From an uncultured Hydrogenophaga sp. (GTDB lineage: Bacteria; Pseudomonadota; Gammaproteobacteria; Burkholderiales; Burkholderiaceae_C): DNA of 64,000 nt. Below are positions 63,558 to 64,000 of this stretch, piece after piece. The stretch spans positions 51,852 to 115,851 of the forward strand of contig NZ_OY288131.1 of NCBI RefSeq assembly GCF_958439165.1, in the 5' to 3' direction. The position numbers and the translations under genes are program-made. The notes under the pieces are model-generated. The model was not told the origin of the DNA, did not search any database, and saw only the letters and a list, made by a program, of their open reading frames with translations. Positions within the stretch are counted from its first letter, which is position 1. Each line of letters begins with the position of its first letter.

Positions 63558-64000
63558 ATGACCGCCGAAACCCTCACCGTGCGCGGCGCCTGCCCGCACG
63601 ACTGCCCCGACACCTGCGCCCTGATCACCACCGTGGAGAACGGCGTGGCCATCAAGGTGCACGGCAACCCGGCCCACCGCCACACCGACGGCGTGCTGTG
63701 CACCAAGGTCTCTCGCTACGCCGAACGTAACCCACCATGCCGAGCGCTGCTGCAGCCGATGCGGCGCACCGGCCCCAAGGGCAGCGGCCAGTTTGAACCC
63801 ATTTCGTGGGACGAGGCACTGGACACCATCGCCGCCCGGCTGGGCGCCATTGCCGCCCGCGACCCCCAGGCCATCCTGCCCTACAGCTACGCCGGCACCA
63901 TGGGCTGGTGCAAGGCGAGTCGATGGCCGCGCGTTTCTTCCACCGCCTGGGCGCCTCGCTGCTCGACCGGACCATCTGCGCCGCCGCCGGCGGCGAAGGG
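63558..64000 (+). pseudogene. molybdopterin oxidoreductase, 5' part, with apparent frameshifts
   Basis: This is the start of an anaerobic-dehydrogenase-type molybdopterin protein, MTAETLTVRGACPHDCPDTCAL, with a 4Fe-4S cysteine set (CPHDCPDTC and LCTKV). Three small indels are suggested. At 63729 an extra A turns the expected ERTHHAERL-type reading into ERNPPCRA, and near 63747 a missing C restores the frame. Near 63905 a missing base (GGC TGG for GGC xTG G) shifts the frame, after which the other frame reads QGESMAARFFHRLGASLLDRTIC, the normal family sequence. This is either a decayed gene or assembly error near the sequence end. The C-terminus is outside the window. Confidence 0.75.

Overview
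This is a high-GC, gene-dense stretch of chromosome, best explained as a member of the Burkholderiales (Betaproteobacteria), probably Comamonadaceae or a close relative. The grounds are the dapF–DUF484–xerC gene order, a minus-strand RNase P RNA, argB with slmA on one strand, several LivFGHMK-type and acyl-CoA gene sets, and two copies of a CCCCCT(C/A)GGGGGGCAGCGACCCGCG-type GC-rich repeat that I recall from Comamonadaceae intergenic regions. I saw no tRNA, CRISPR array or transposase. The placement is an inference from gene content, not from a phylogeny.

Layout. 0-4.6 kb (minus): a cut-off CobW-type GTPase, rlmI, a periplasmic DsrE-like protein, xerC, DUF484 and dapF, mostly overlapping by 4 nt. 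4.7-10 kb: a Nudix-metallo-beta-lactamase fusion, tandem GC-rich repeats, rnpB, a COG2509 flavoprotein, a glycine-zipper envelope protein and an orphan small gene. 10.4-17.1 kb (minus): htpX, DUF3025, pyrC, a solute-binding protein, a HypT-like LysR regulator and an Atm1-type ABC exporter. 17-20.2 kb: an acyl-CoA thioesterase, a glutamine amidotransferase and an AtuA gene pair. 20.3-27 kb (plus): livHMGF, an acyl-CoA ligase and a livK-type binding protein, closed by a strong terminator.

28.4-32.2 kb: a visibly AT-richer, foreign-looking McrB/McrC restriction pair, preceded by about 250 nt of non-coding DNA packed with inverted repeats. 32.2-38.7 kb (minus): a geranyl-/methylcrotonyl-CoA-carboxylase-like operon (carboxyltransferase, AtuD-like dehydrogenase, biotin carboxylase, thioesterase, EthD protein) headed by its own TetR gene and a candidate operator. 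39-44 kb: a cupin, a TPR-methyltransferase, an enoyl-CoA hydratase and a type Vd patatin autotransporter. 43.9-51.4 kb (minus): a complete beta-oxidation operon behind a TetR gene, with a clear GAACG-N2-CGTTC operator. 51.5-56.1 kb (minus): pdeM, slmA, a sensor kinase, a response regulator and argB. 56.2-61 kb: a 661-residue two-domain alcohol-forming acyl-CoA reductase candidate facing a PhaF-like phasin, a patatin hydrolase and a PhaD-like TetR regulator. 61-64 kb: an M20 amidohydrolase, another Liv-type binding protein and the start of a molybdopterin oxidoreductase that carries apparent frameshifts.

The main theme is acyl-CoA metabolism: uptake and CoA activation (liv plus ligase), branched or terpenoid acid breakdown (carboxylase operon, AtuA), beta-oxidation, and carbon storage or fatty-alcohol formation (reductase plus PHA-granule genes). 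At least three TetR genes sit at or next to their likely targets. The most interesting items are the acyl-CoA reductase beside PHA-granule genes, the structured DNA in front of the mcrBC island, and the ligase inside the liv cluster.
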